Of a stretch of 64,000 nucleotides of DNA, positions 41,516 through 53,123 are shown in pieces. The position numbers and the translations under genes were made by a program. Numbering within the stretch: the first letter of the stretch is position 1; the number at the start of each line of letters is the position of its first letter. Location of the stretch: NCBI GenBank assembly GCA_949316495.1, contig OX439008.1:10972501-11036500 (forward strand). Direction: 5' to 3'. This DNA is from Amphiduros pacificus. Taxonomy: Eukaryota; Annelida; Polychaeta; Phyllodocida; Hesionidae. The notes below the pieces were generated by a model. That model was given only the letters and a program-made list of their open reading frames with translations, did not search any database and had not been told where the DNA came from.

Positions 41516-43344
41516 GAGATAAATGCTGTCTAAATAACATACAGACCTCTTGAGGTTTACAGAGACTTATCAATATAGAAGTCAACCCAATCTAAAGTTG
41601 ATGATAAATATTAGAAAGTGTCCAAATTCAGAGAGGATTGTGTGCATATTGTATGGACTGTGGGATTTTACTCAGCACTTGCCAGAGAATAAGTGATGTT
41701 GAGCTGACTGATTTAGGAGTGAGAATAACTATTCAGACTCACTAATACAAGTAAAAACGCTCTTATATTCTTGAAATGTTACATAAAATACAAAGTAAAA
41801 AATCTTTATGTAAATATTCAGTTTCTTGTTATTAAATAATGGTATTCCTAGCAGCAAAAGTGTAGTTATTCTCTTCTCAAATAAATTGAATATGAACTAT
41901 CCAAAATGGAAAGGGATGACAAGGGTAGATACATTATTATTAATATATTGTGTAATAACCAAATCTTGAACATATCAAATATACATGTCACTTTATTATA
42001 GTGATGGTATGGATGGAACAAACTTAAATGTTCATAGAGACTTTAAAGGTAAAATGTCTCTTTTTTAATCCTCTCCCCCCTCCCCATCCCCCCCCCCCCC
42101 AAAAAAAGAAAGAAAATAATTGAGTGGAGGCTGGAATGTATACTTAAATTATAAAAAAGAGACTGGAAATGTATAAGAAGTAAGGAGAACATTTATTCCC
42201 CTCAAATCATTTTTACTTGGGACAAACAGAAATTGCATTTGGATTATTTCTAATGTCAGATCATATATTGAACATAATCTCATATGTAGATATTCTACCA
42301 GGTCTTCATTAGACCATAACCATTTAAAAATGTCATTCCAAAATTCAATTAAACACAATATCAGTAAAGAGTTTTATCAATTGCTCTTTTTTGCATTATG
42401 AGGACTATGTTAAAAGCATTGAAAACATTACCTTACTCCCAAAAAAATCACAATTTTTTCTGCAGAGTGTTCAATATAAAGTTGTTCATTCCGTGCAAAG
42501 AGAAATTATGTATATGGAAAAAGAAAATTATGCAAATTGCACTTTCTGAAATTGACGATATTAGACATTTTATTTGGTTCCGTCCAGTCAGGTCAATATT
42601 TCATTTAGTTATAGAGATTTGGAAGAGAGTATTTATTTGTTTTCCAAACACAGGAAGAACCTCTGGTTGTTTTAAACCACTATATCGTATTAGCAAACAA
42701 TATTGAATTCTACAACTATCGGTACAAATTGAAGTACATTGTACTGTAGACGCTATAAAACAAAGAACAAAATCTAAATTGTATGACTTACTCAATGGAG
42801 ATTATATACACAATATATTCAAATATTTTATATAATAGGTTATGAAAAAGGTTAACGATGACTGATTTAGTTGTTTTATAACTCACACCAGAACTCAAGA
42901 ATTGATTACCATGATGTCATCAGTAAAATTGAATATATGTTGGCCATGTGATTACATACCTTAATAAATTATTATGGTCACTACTGTATTAGTAAATACC
43001 AATAATGATGTACCCATTTGTACCTTTCAGGTGAGTAATGCTATCTTGAAGTATATTCTCGCCCCAACTAGAATTCAATGCAATTACTCAAGTTAACCTG
43101 TGATATGATTAGCATTTTTTAAATATTTTTCCCACTTCCCTCGCTGCAGATCTATTTACATTATTTCTAGATACTTCACACTTTGAAAGTGTTGAAAGCA
43201 GCGAGTTCCCATAATCCAGTGTAGATGTGACGAATACGTGAAGAAGGGTTGAAATATATTTTACATGAAAAATTAATATCATAAACAGAGTGGGTGGTTG
43301 AGATGCTTAAAACGGATTAAGTATGTGGATCAACAGTGACTTTT
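41516..43344 (+). other. Shisa-like A 3' flank and intergenic stretch
   Basis: AT-rich. An AATAAA at 41880-41885, about 365 bases after the stop, is a plausible polyadenylation signal. A C-rich run and A-run follow near 42075-42110. Frames at 42149-42358 (-) and 42398-42706 (+) have no recognisable motif; a decayed transposable-element origin is possible but unsupported. Confidence 0.45.
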
Positions 43345-43900
43345 GTCACACCTGTTCACCTGTCACACCTGTTCACCTGTTCACATGTCACACCTGTTCA
43401 CCTGTTACACATGTTCACCTGTCACACCTGTTCACCTGTCACACCTGTCACACCTGTTCACCTGTCACACCTGTTCACCTGTCACACCTGTTCACCTGTC
43501 ACGCCTGTTCACCCGTTACACCTGTCACACCTGTTCACATGTCACACCTGTTCACCTGTCACACCTGTTCACCTGTCACACCTGTTCACCTGTCACACCT
43601 GTTCACCTGTCACACCTGTTCACCTATCACATCTGTTCACCTGTCACACCTGTTCACCTGTCACACCTGTTCACCTGTCACACCTGTTCACCTGTCACAC
43701 CTGTTCACCTGTCACACCTGTTCACCTGTCACACCTGTTCACCTGTCACACCTGTTCACCTGTCACACCTGTTCACCTGTCACACCTGTTCACCTGTCAC
43801 ACCTGTTCACCTGTCACACCTGTTCACCTGTCACACCTGTTCACCTGTCACACCTGTTCACCTGTCACACCTGTTCACCTGTTACACCTGTTCACCTGTT
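43345..43900. repeat. 17-bp minisatellite, about 33 copies
   Basis: Unit CACACCTGTTCACCTGT, highly uniform, with a few shortened units at the left edge. Three frames over it are open (194-215 codons) because the unit lacks stops in every phase on the plus strand. No gene is implied. Confidence 0.97.
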
Positions 43901-44714
43901 CTGGAATCAGGACTGGCACATCTATAAGAGCCTCCTGTTGTCCTTCACACTATAAGGTCAGTTACATTCCATGGTCGCACTGATAAACAAACTCTTCTGT
44001 GACCTCCCCTTTTCTGCCTTATTGTCATCTGCCCACAGCACACACCGCACAGTGGTGAGAGTCAACCACATGTTATTTGGGCAACACAGTGTGGGAGTGT
44101 GGCTTCATAAATTAGGTTAATGATATGTCACTTGATCATACATGAAATATTGTTATAACCTTTGTTTAAAGTCCTCCAACTGTTCTACCTGAAATACATG
44201 CTATGATTATTTTGACTAATGATAAAAAGAATGTATGCTATGTTCTTTCCAACGTTCTCAATATTTCAATATTTCACATTTTTCTTTTAAAAAATTCCAA
44301 GATCAAACCGATTGGTGTCGCGGTTGCCCTGTATGATTTGATTTATGACTTTATTATTCCTATGCATATCACTGGTAATCGTTATGCCTCAGGATCAATA
44401 ACCTCAATCGCAAGTAATTTACATTGTAGTTTATTGTTATTCCAGGAACCCCCAATAAAATATATAACTTGGACAGAGTGTTCGGTTCATTGACCTTCAC
44501 TGAAACCAGTCTCCCCCTGTATTCTCCCAGTTCCCATGTTTATGTAAATCAACGGAATTTATTCACTTGTATAACAATCAAAAATGAAAATCCCTTAGTC
44601 ATGATATATTATTTGTCATCCTGATTTGTTGTGTAATCCTTCAAGGTTAACATCGTCATAGACTGTCACCTTGTTGTTACTTCATGATAGCAACCTGCTC
44701 TCATAACAGAGCAC

Positions 44715-44911
<197 letters not shown>

Positions 44912-45261
44912 AAATTGCTATAAATAAAATTGCTATAAAATGCTATACATATTTCAATATTGGTTTATCTGATTCAATTTTCAATGATGAATTGTGAATT
45001 GCTCTATTTTCCTGACCTATTTTCTCATAATAAACAATGCGTAGATATGAGGCACATGAAAGGTTGGATTCCTACCAGAAGATAAAGGTGATTGCCCATC
45101 AGTACAAACTGATCAGTGTTACCGAACTTTGACCACTTCTCTTATCAGTGTCTATGTCCTATAACTACCTGGTACCAAACATTTCAACAACATTTTTCAA
45201 AACGTCATTACTTAAACTACATACCATCGTCAGTGATAGCTCTTTTATTAATTAATGAACT

Positions 45262-48200
45262 ATGAGAAATGAACATTGTATTGGAATCCTACTTCTCTAC
45301 GTTACAGTCTTAAATCTCTCATATGCAGGTTAGTGATATTTTGTTCATATTATGAATTTTTCGATTACACAACACAATATGTGACAAAGAACACGTACTT
45401 TAGCGATTATCTTAAAAAAAAAACTTCATTAAGATAAACCAATATATTGAACCAACATATGAAATGTTTGTGAAAGGAGTGTCTCTATTCAAATTTGACC
45501 AACTGCACCTTACGATTTTACTTGAGATTCAGCAGAATCGTGATATCCGGAGAACACTTCCGGTCGTCTGATCTATTCCTGTTTTTTAAATTTATTTACC
45601 TAAGATATATAAAAAGAGATGCATTTCTATTTCATCCAAAGATTGTACTGACCATTTTTCATTTCCAATAACACCATTATATTGCTCTTTGTTGTGCCAG
45701 GCATATTAAAAATGACGTTTTACTATTAAAATATATTTCACCTGGCCCTCTATTATAATTATATATATCATAGTTGGCCAACTCCTTTATTTGGTCTGTT
45801 TGGATATCTAGAAATGCTCTGTTGACCCGACAAAGAGGATTAATCCCACTTTGTAAACAACCTATCAGGAATATACAGCAGACGACAACAGAACTGCGGA
45901 CGGCGGCACAGCTGTGCTGCCATTTTCAAAGCCTTTCAAGTGCAAGTGCACTTTCGAAAATATTACCATCAGGTTGTTGTCAAATACGTAAATGTGTCTA
46001 CAACGTCAAACGGTGTAACACACATCAGCAATCAATTTTTAAACTGAAACACAGCTCCGTTGTCGTCATTCTGTTACTATAGAAATATCTCCTATCGTTA
46101 TACTTCTTTCAAATTGTTGATGAGGTTATCAGCGCAGTGCAGATGAGCCTCTTTATATCAGCTGTATATTAAGGTCATGCCCATCTGAATGTACCAGACG
46201 TCAAACCAACAATGCGTTTCTATTTTACAGTAAAATGAAATAATTTACGGAAATAAACATAAAATCTAGACAAACATAGATATATTTCTGTGGTAATTTT
46301 AAATGATTACATTTGATAAAGTGATGAAAGGTCTTGACGGTGTCATTTACGATTATTATTAGAACATATCGTTGAAAAGTAAAATGTATCCGAAATGAAT
46401 AGGTAGCTTATGTCCGAGGCAACATCGAAATACATATTGAAATCAAAGAAGCCAATCAACTGATCCAGCAGTCAAATCAGCCTCAGAGAAATCTATGTTT
46501 GACTGAACTATTAATCTCTCATACAAAATGACAAATGCAATCCGATTGCATTCCAATGCAATCCCATTGCATTCCAATGCAATCCCATTGCATTCCAATG
46601 CAATTCCAATGCAATTCCGGGTCGTGGCGCAGTTGGTTAGAGCTCCAGCTTGTTAGCACCAGATCCTCTTTGATGATCTAAAGGTCGTTCTCCAAAGGTT
46701 CGATCTCCGGTCATGCCGAAATTGAATTCATGATACAATTTCACATATGAGCTGAGGCCCGTGCCTAAAGGGCTAACCCGTTGTCCTTGTAAATCTGTGA
46801 TTATTTGGTTTGTCATGTCAAGGACCTGCAACATGACAATTCAGTGAGGCGGCATTATATCTGCTACAAGTGGGTCTCATCACGAAATGACTGAAATTAT
46901 TTTGAAAGTGATGTAAAAACTCCAAAGAAAGAAAGAAAGAAAGAAAGAAAGAAGGAAAGAAAGAAAGAAAGAAACAAACAAACAAAGAAACAAACAAAGA
47001 AACAAACAAACAAAGAAACAAACAAACTAATGCAATCCCAAGTATGAAAATAACATCGTTCTTTAACGACAAATCCGTGAGAATATATATAGTCATGCAT
47101 TAATTTGGGATGATTCGTATTAGATATTTACTCAGAATCTTTTTTATTATTGCATAATTAGTACATTCAAGTTAAATATGATTACGAAAAGCAATGCCCA
47201 GCAAATACAAAAGTCATCAGAGTTGGAAAAGTACCAAGGTTTATCCTCTGCTGGGTTATTTACTATCCAGGATTGGCATTTTGGGAAATTGTTAAAATTT
47301 TCCCATTTACCCAGCTGAAAAATCAATTTGTACCCCGTTTAAAAACCTTCGATAACAAAGCTCATCATGAGTAGATAGGCATTAAAATTGGGACTCTACA
47401 ACAACGGGGAGCTGCATGTTGGTAACTGATTACTGAAGTTATCTTCTCAATTCAGTATTAACTATTTAGGAACATTGAGTCCCAATTAGTTCATTAAGGT
47501 CAAACCTTTCAGGAGCAGATAATTTCAGTTATAAACTCAACGTGAACACCGCTTCAGGTGTGGACCGAGTTAATTGATTTAAGGGTTGTTTATCTTTCAG
47601 GGGCAGACCACCTGTCTACCTGTCCGGCCTACTGTGACCAGGACGGCTACTGGCAAACCAGCTTCTCCTGCCAAGATGAAGAGTTCTGCTGTGGCAATGT
47701 CCAAATCCGCTTCTGCTGTGACAATAACACTCTGGCAATAGATGACGACACTGATCACATCTTCATCTGCCCAAAGTCCTCCATATGGATGTTCCAGTAG
47801 GTGTTTAACAAGATCGTTTGTAATATTCAACAAGATCTAGACATTTTTGTCAACATGTGGGGAGGGATGGCAAATTACATAAAGATATTATGTATAATGT
47901 GACACTCATGATGGTTTCTGCTGAATACATTAATCATGATGATTGTTCCATGAGGGTCACGTGCTTCAAACTATGTATATGACACATGTCTCAGTTGACT
48001 CTGACTGACTTCTGTATTTCGAACCTTCTTATCGGTTGGAAATATCACATGGCCATCTTTGTGCAGATCTCATGTGCAATATGATGTTTTATCCGTATAA
48101 AAACACCACCCAGGCACAGGAGTTGAGAGATGTGGTTCTGTTTACAGATGGCAGGTGGCGCTGGGGGTGATGGGGACTGTTATATTGGTGATGGTGGTGG

Positions 48201-49767
48201 CAGCGTGCTGCTGCCAGTGCTGCGCCTCTAAGAGTGCTGCAAATGTCAGGGCGAGACATGAACGTGACAGGCGCAGACGCATGCGCAGATCAGGTAAGCA
48301 TAATCTACCTTTATGGCAAATTCACGCTATTACAGTAAAGCCAATAATTTCGGAGTCGAAAATAAAATATATGAGCTGAACAATGTTACACCACATTTCT
48401 GTTTGCACATTGGTCATTATTTCATTTTTTCCATGCACAAATAATCAAGTATATCGTCTCTGAAAAACTTCAAATATGTGTATCATCATGATATCACCAT
48501 CTCATAAAAACATCTCATAAAAATATACAAGTTGAAGGTCGGTCAAACCTGAGCATTCTTGCTATTATATGGGGTGCTAATGCTGAACACTACAGCTAAG
48601 CATCCTCAAAGAAAGTATCTTTCTATGATGTATCCTACTCGTGAAATGTCCATTTTATAAAGTTTTCTAAAGTAGGCATATCACTAAAACGGCATCAGGT
48701 ATTGGCAAATATCAAAAGAACTTCACGCTCGTCAATACCTGATAGGAAAATTAAGGTATTGAAAACATAAATGTACATACTAGAATGTATACTACCAAAA
48801 TAGAAAATGGGAAATATGTCTTGAAAGTATTTGAATCGAGCGTAATATTAAAGAAACTACATGGCGATTTCTAAACCGAACAGATGTACACCATTTATTA
48901 AAGTCCTTTTCCTTTTAATAATAACCTCAACACAGATCAACCCTTCAGACGATAGATATTACATTTTCGCGTCTATTAGCGAGTTTCACACTTGTTGACA
49001 ATTGTTTTATAAATAAGTTGACCATTTCATGTAACACTTGCTGCCATCCTGAACACGACTTCAGCATGTCATGTGACACCTGTATTTATACTTGATGTGT
49101 TACAGACGGAGTTTCCACTATATCTGAGGACATTCCAAGAGTTCCCTCTATATTTGATCCAGAGGCTCCACACGCCTTCACGCCACCGGATTACGAGTCA
49201 CTCCCCAAAAGCCCACCAGATTACATGGAGCTCTTTGGAATGGAGGAAGGTCAAAGCAATCCAGCATTTACCATTGGAGATGAAGAAATGTCTCTCCCTC
49301 GGACTCCTGCTCCACCGTATTCATTACATCCACCACAAATAGGTCAGAATGAAAACGAGGCTGAGCATGTATCTGATGAGGAAACCTTCTATACAGGTGG
49401 CAGCACTGCTCATGATGAGGAAACCTTCCAAACCGGGAATAGCACTGCCCATGATGAGGCAACTGCTATAGAGAACAACATCCTTAACTCAGCACCATCC
49501 TCACCTAAAAGTATTACCCACGCTGATAATGAAAGTGCTGATTTGTGTGGTGTGGAAAGCTCAGCAGGGTCTGTTGTCCAGGACAGTGATACTGACAGCT
49601 CTAGCTGTTCTCGTGCACCAGCGGTGATTACTGTCGCCTCTGCGGCAGATGCCACCAGCTCTGACCTGCGAGCCTCGGCTTCAGCACTCACCAATCAGGT
49701 ATCGTCCAGAAATTCAGACAATCCTTCAACCCCAAGAAGCATAAAGGATGTCAAACTTCAGGAATAA
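45262..49767 (+). CDS. Shisa-like single-pass membrane protein, copy B
   Basis: Four exons: 45262-45328, 47601-47796, 48148-48293, 49106-49767 (TAA), phases 1, 2, 1 as in copy A, 356 codons. Exon 1 encodes a signal peptide (MRNEHCIGILLLYVTVLNLS, then YA). Exon 2 gives eight cysteines, C-x3-C-x11-C-x5-CC-x7-CC-x16-C, with the Shisa-like core CCGNVQIRFCC. Exon 3 encodes one membrane helix (VALGVMGTVILVMVVAACCC), then CQCC and a strongly basic stretch (RARHERDRRRRMRRSG). Exon 4 has PPDY twice, APPY and SNPAFT, aligning with the first half of copy A exon 4, and then a long acidic Ser/Thr-rich tail. This tail contains two near-repeats, DEETFYTGGSTAHD and DEETFQTGNSTAHD. It lies 3.7 kb downstream of copy A in the same orientation, so a tandem duplication is the simplest origin. 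The tail ends KLQE without an obvious PDZ ligand. Function is inferred from family only. Confidence 0.87.
46537..46614. repeat. Short tandem repeat of CATTCCAATGCAATCC-type units
   Basis: About four to five ~20-bp units alternating TGCATT and AATGCAAT, immediately left of a family A SINE. The last unit supplied the SINE's target-site duplication. Confidence 0.8.
46614..47030 (+). repeat. tRNA-derived SINE, family A, with extended GAAA/CAAA tail
   Basis: Head with box A-like TGGCGCAGTTGGTTAGAGC, body with GAGGCCCGTGCCTAAAGGG and CAAGGACCTGCAACATGAC, then a tail from about 46923 of GAAA and CAAA units. Flanking AATGCAATTCC (left) and AATGCAATCCC (right) form a target-site duplication. It sits in intron 1 of Shisa-like B. 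Box B (near 46697) is degenerate. Confidence 0.9.
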
Positions 49768-51540
49768 AGCAATTTATAATGTAGATTTTAAAATAATGCT
49801 GTGATATGCCTTGTGAATTTCATAGTCCTGCAGAACTAATTTCTTGGAATATACACTTAGCAGGAGAATTATACATTTTATGACATACGATTTTACATAT
49901 TAATGCATATCTTATTCATTTTTGTATATAATATTGACATAAATTTGATAACATTAAAGCCATTAAAATGAATCCCTATGGTCTTTTATGAATATTATGA
50001 AAACATCTCAATTACACAGCATTACCTGAAAGTACATTTAGTGGTGAACGACTGATAACTGTAGCCATACCTTAACAATTGTCAGCTGGACTTGGCCATA
50101 CTCCCATAGGCAAATGATGATGCCTTTGACTAAGCTATTCTAATGGTCTGGGCTTGAGCCCAGATATGCCCAGCCAAGTCTTTAGATCATACACTTTCTG
50201 CACTCAGCCCTTGTACTTGTACTTTATGTCTCCAGAGCTATCTACATATGATTGAACGTCTATTGAGCTATCATTGTCTATGAATATGTTGTGCAAACAT
50301 TCTTGTATTTGAATGTACCCACCAAGTGCATCTCTCTTTATGGTTTTGTCTGATATGGTTTTGTCCTGGCACATGCTGCTCCAGTCCATGTCTTGGGTGC
50401 TACTGCGTAGGCCTGGAATTGCCGCTCCTCTCTGGGGTACGGGTCGTGCTTTCCGTGCCTGGTCCTGCATGTTCTGCAAATCGCTCCTCCTGGTGGCCCC
50501 TGTCTGGTGCAGTCCTCCAGAAATGGGTTAGTCTGGCTCAATCTCAGGTGACTGCCTTAGCAAAGGTTGAGGTACCTGGGTTCGGCTCGCCTGGACTCAG
50601 CACCACTGGGCTCGACTTGTCTTCCTCTCTTGACGAGGAGTGGATGTCTTCACTAAGAGCGCTGACATGGGCTCCCGGGGATGGGTTCTGACAGATACCC
50701 AGTCCCGGGGGGCCAGCATAACCCTTCAACGGGAGGCTGCAGTCCCAACATCGGCATTGCATGGTCTGCTTCGGCATAACGTTGGTCTAAGAATGACTGA
50801 CATTGTCTGGACCGACGTGTAAACTTTCAGAGAGACTCTAATAATGATTAGTTAAACGGGAACCGATCCTTATATATTGATGCTTACTTTAGTGATTGCA
50901 ATTAGCCCTACTGGATTGGCTGCCACATATCATCGCTCACCTTTAAATAACGTTATACTTATTAAGTCCCCTTCACAGTTAATGACACCAGATATTGATA
51001 CACATCGCCATGCTGGCTCTCATAGACAATCCTTGTCCGAAAGGTAGGACAATCAAGACCCTCTTTTTTAAATGGGTTCAGTTTGATCATTTAAACAACT
51101 TTGTGCAGTGTGGGACTGAGTGTTGAAAGCTGGTTCACCTAAATATAGAACAAAGAAACCACTGAAAATAAGGATGTATTTCTAGATGGACATACATCTG
51201 GGCATCTGCAAGGTCCTTTACCCATGCCCAGGACAGCTATATGTGTCAATGGACATCAAAATCCTGCCAAATCTGCCGGATACAAATATAAATGATATAA
51301 TACTAGCCAATCTCCCCACCTTTACGTGATAACAAGTTTTCACTCAGGGACGAATTAATGGGACCTTTCTCCATATAACACATAGACATTTTAACTGGAT
51401 GAAAATCTTTTGGAAAGAATAATTTCAATTTTCATGATAATTGTTGGAAGGACAAATTGCCTACTTTATATAATTGGATGAGGGTAATTTAAACTAAAAG
51501 TTTGAAATTGCTTACTTTATGTAATGAGATGAGTGTAATT
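49768..51540. other. Shisa-like B 3' flank and GC-richer unrecognised block
   Basis: An AATAAA overlaps the stop of copy B (about 49764). Block 50300-50820 is richer in G+C than its surroundings and has overlapping frames on both strands (60-121 codons), none with a motif I recognise. It may be a fragment of a transposable element or of an unrelated gene. No splice sites were convincing. Confidence 0.4.
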
Positions 51541-51963
51541 TTAACTAACACTGCCATTACTGCTACCACTAACACTGCCATTACTGCTACCACTAACACT
51601 GCCATTACTGCTAACACTAACACTGCCATTACTGCTACCACTAACACTGCCATTACTGCTACCACTAACACTGCCATTACTGCTACCACTAACACTGCCA
51701 TTACTGCTAACACTAACACTGCCATTACTGCTACCACTAACACTACCATTACCACTACCACTAACACTACCATTACTGCTACCACTAACACTGCCATTAC
51801 TGCTACCACTAACACTGCCATTACTGCTACCACTAACACTACCATTACCGCTACCACTAACACTGCCATTACTGCTAACACTAACACTGCCATTACTGCT
51901 ACCACTAACACTAACACTACCATTAATGCTACCACTACTGCTACTGCTAACACTACCACTGGC
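51541..51963. repeat. 24-bp minisatellite, about 17 copies
   Basis: Unit AACACTGCCATTACTGCTAC plus CACT, with ACC/GCC variation. As the unit is a multiple of three, frames are open on both strands (204 codons + and 156 codons -) with peptide repeats of the NTAITATT and MAVLVVAV type. No gene is implied. Confidence 0.96.
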
Positions 51964-52828
51964 GCTGAAAATCCTTTAAGAAGAATAAAAGTAATGAATT
52001 TTAATTATAATGATAATTGTTGGAAGGTCAAATTGTCTACTGCTATTACTACCACTACCGCTATCCTAGCCTCCGCCAGGAGCCAATACAATTGCTTAAA
52101 CCTGTCTATTAAATAATCAGGTCCCTCTGACCCTGAATGACCTCTTTGCATAATGTGAAACACATTATTGACAATATCAATTGTTTTAAATCCTGAAATC
52201 AATATTGATAGATATATAATCTTAAAATCAATATTCAAATAGATATGAACACATACAATTTAAGTAAATTACTGTTTTGCCAATATCATCATAAATACAC
52301 AACAATCCGAAAACAGTTTTGGAATCTGTGCACATTTTATTATAAGAAAAATATACATAGTACATACATAGTACATACATGTACACAGTACAAAAAAAAT
52401 GATACATTACAAAACTAAATACAATAAAATCTACATTTTTCAAAAGAATGTCGATTTTGTCAGCAAAATCAAAACATGTATGTTAAAAATGTGCTTTTAT
52501 AAATATTTCATAAAAAAAGGAAATAATATTCTGAAAATAAGACACACCTCCCCTAGGGAAAATAATAAACTTATCTTTGATGTAAAATATCATTGATTTG
52601 TGTTGGTCACACGTAGTTTACAAGTGAGTTGGCCATGTCACTTAACTCCTAGCATGATGGAGATAAGCATTCATACTATTGCACTTCAAAATCATTTTTA
52701 TCTGAGGACAGATTTTTTTATCAAAGGGATTTCAGTTATTGTTTTACAGCTGAGTCTTCGAGGGGTTTTTTTTTTTAGCCTTTGTTTCATGTCCTCCTAT
52801 TTGACAGTATAACATGCGTAAGTCATAC
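51964..52828. other. Stretch without a recognised gene
   Basis: AT-rich, with short repeats of GTACATACAT near 52360-52385. No reading frame with a recognisable motif. Confidence 0.5.
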
Positions 52829-53123
52829 ATTGTTTGTTTGTATGGGGTTTTACATCACTTTCAACATTATCTCAGTCATTTCATGATGAGACCTACTTGT
52901 AGCAGATATAGTGCTACCTCATTGAATTGTCATGTCGCAGGTCCTTGACTTGACAACCCACCCGGTCACAGATTTACAAGGACAACGGGTTAACCCTTTA
53001 GGCACGGGCCTCAGCTCATATGGGAAATTGCACGGCCGGGGATCGAACCCACGACCTTTGGATCACTACAGAGGAACTGGTGCTAATAAGCTGGCGCTCT
53101 AACCAACTGCGCCACGGCCGTGG
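52829..53123 (-). repeat. tRNA-derived SINE, family A, minus strand
   Basis: Reverse-oriented copy: head at the right (GGCGCAGTTGGTTAGAGCGC on the minus strand, box B GTGGGTTCGATCCCC), body, and a CAAACAAACA tail at the left. Flanks GTCATACATTG (left) and GTCATATATTG (right) form a target-site duplication. It is a clean copy of the same subfamily as 15472-15797. Confidence 0.92.

Noticed and set aside
42149-42795. Possible LINE fragment (frames at 42149-42358 -, 42398-42706 +, 42601-42795 -)
   Set aside because: I could not point to a reverse-transcriptase or endonuclease motif; left unannotated apart from the stretch note.
43323-43983. Three overlapping 194-215-codon frames of HTCSPVTPVHLS type
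   Set aside because: A 17-bp repeat without stops on this strand is open in all three frames at once, which is the mark of a repeat and not of a gene.
50204-50822. Overlapping frames on both strands in a GC-richer block
   Set aside because: No recognisable domain; frames on both strands are of similar quality, so no gene call is justified.
51489-52116. Frames of 204 (+) and 156 (-) codons with TNTAITATT and VVAVMAVL repeats
   Set aside because: A 24-bp repeat, a multiple of three, keeps frames open on both strands; no start context, splice sites or domain.
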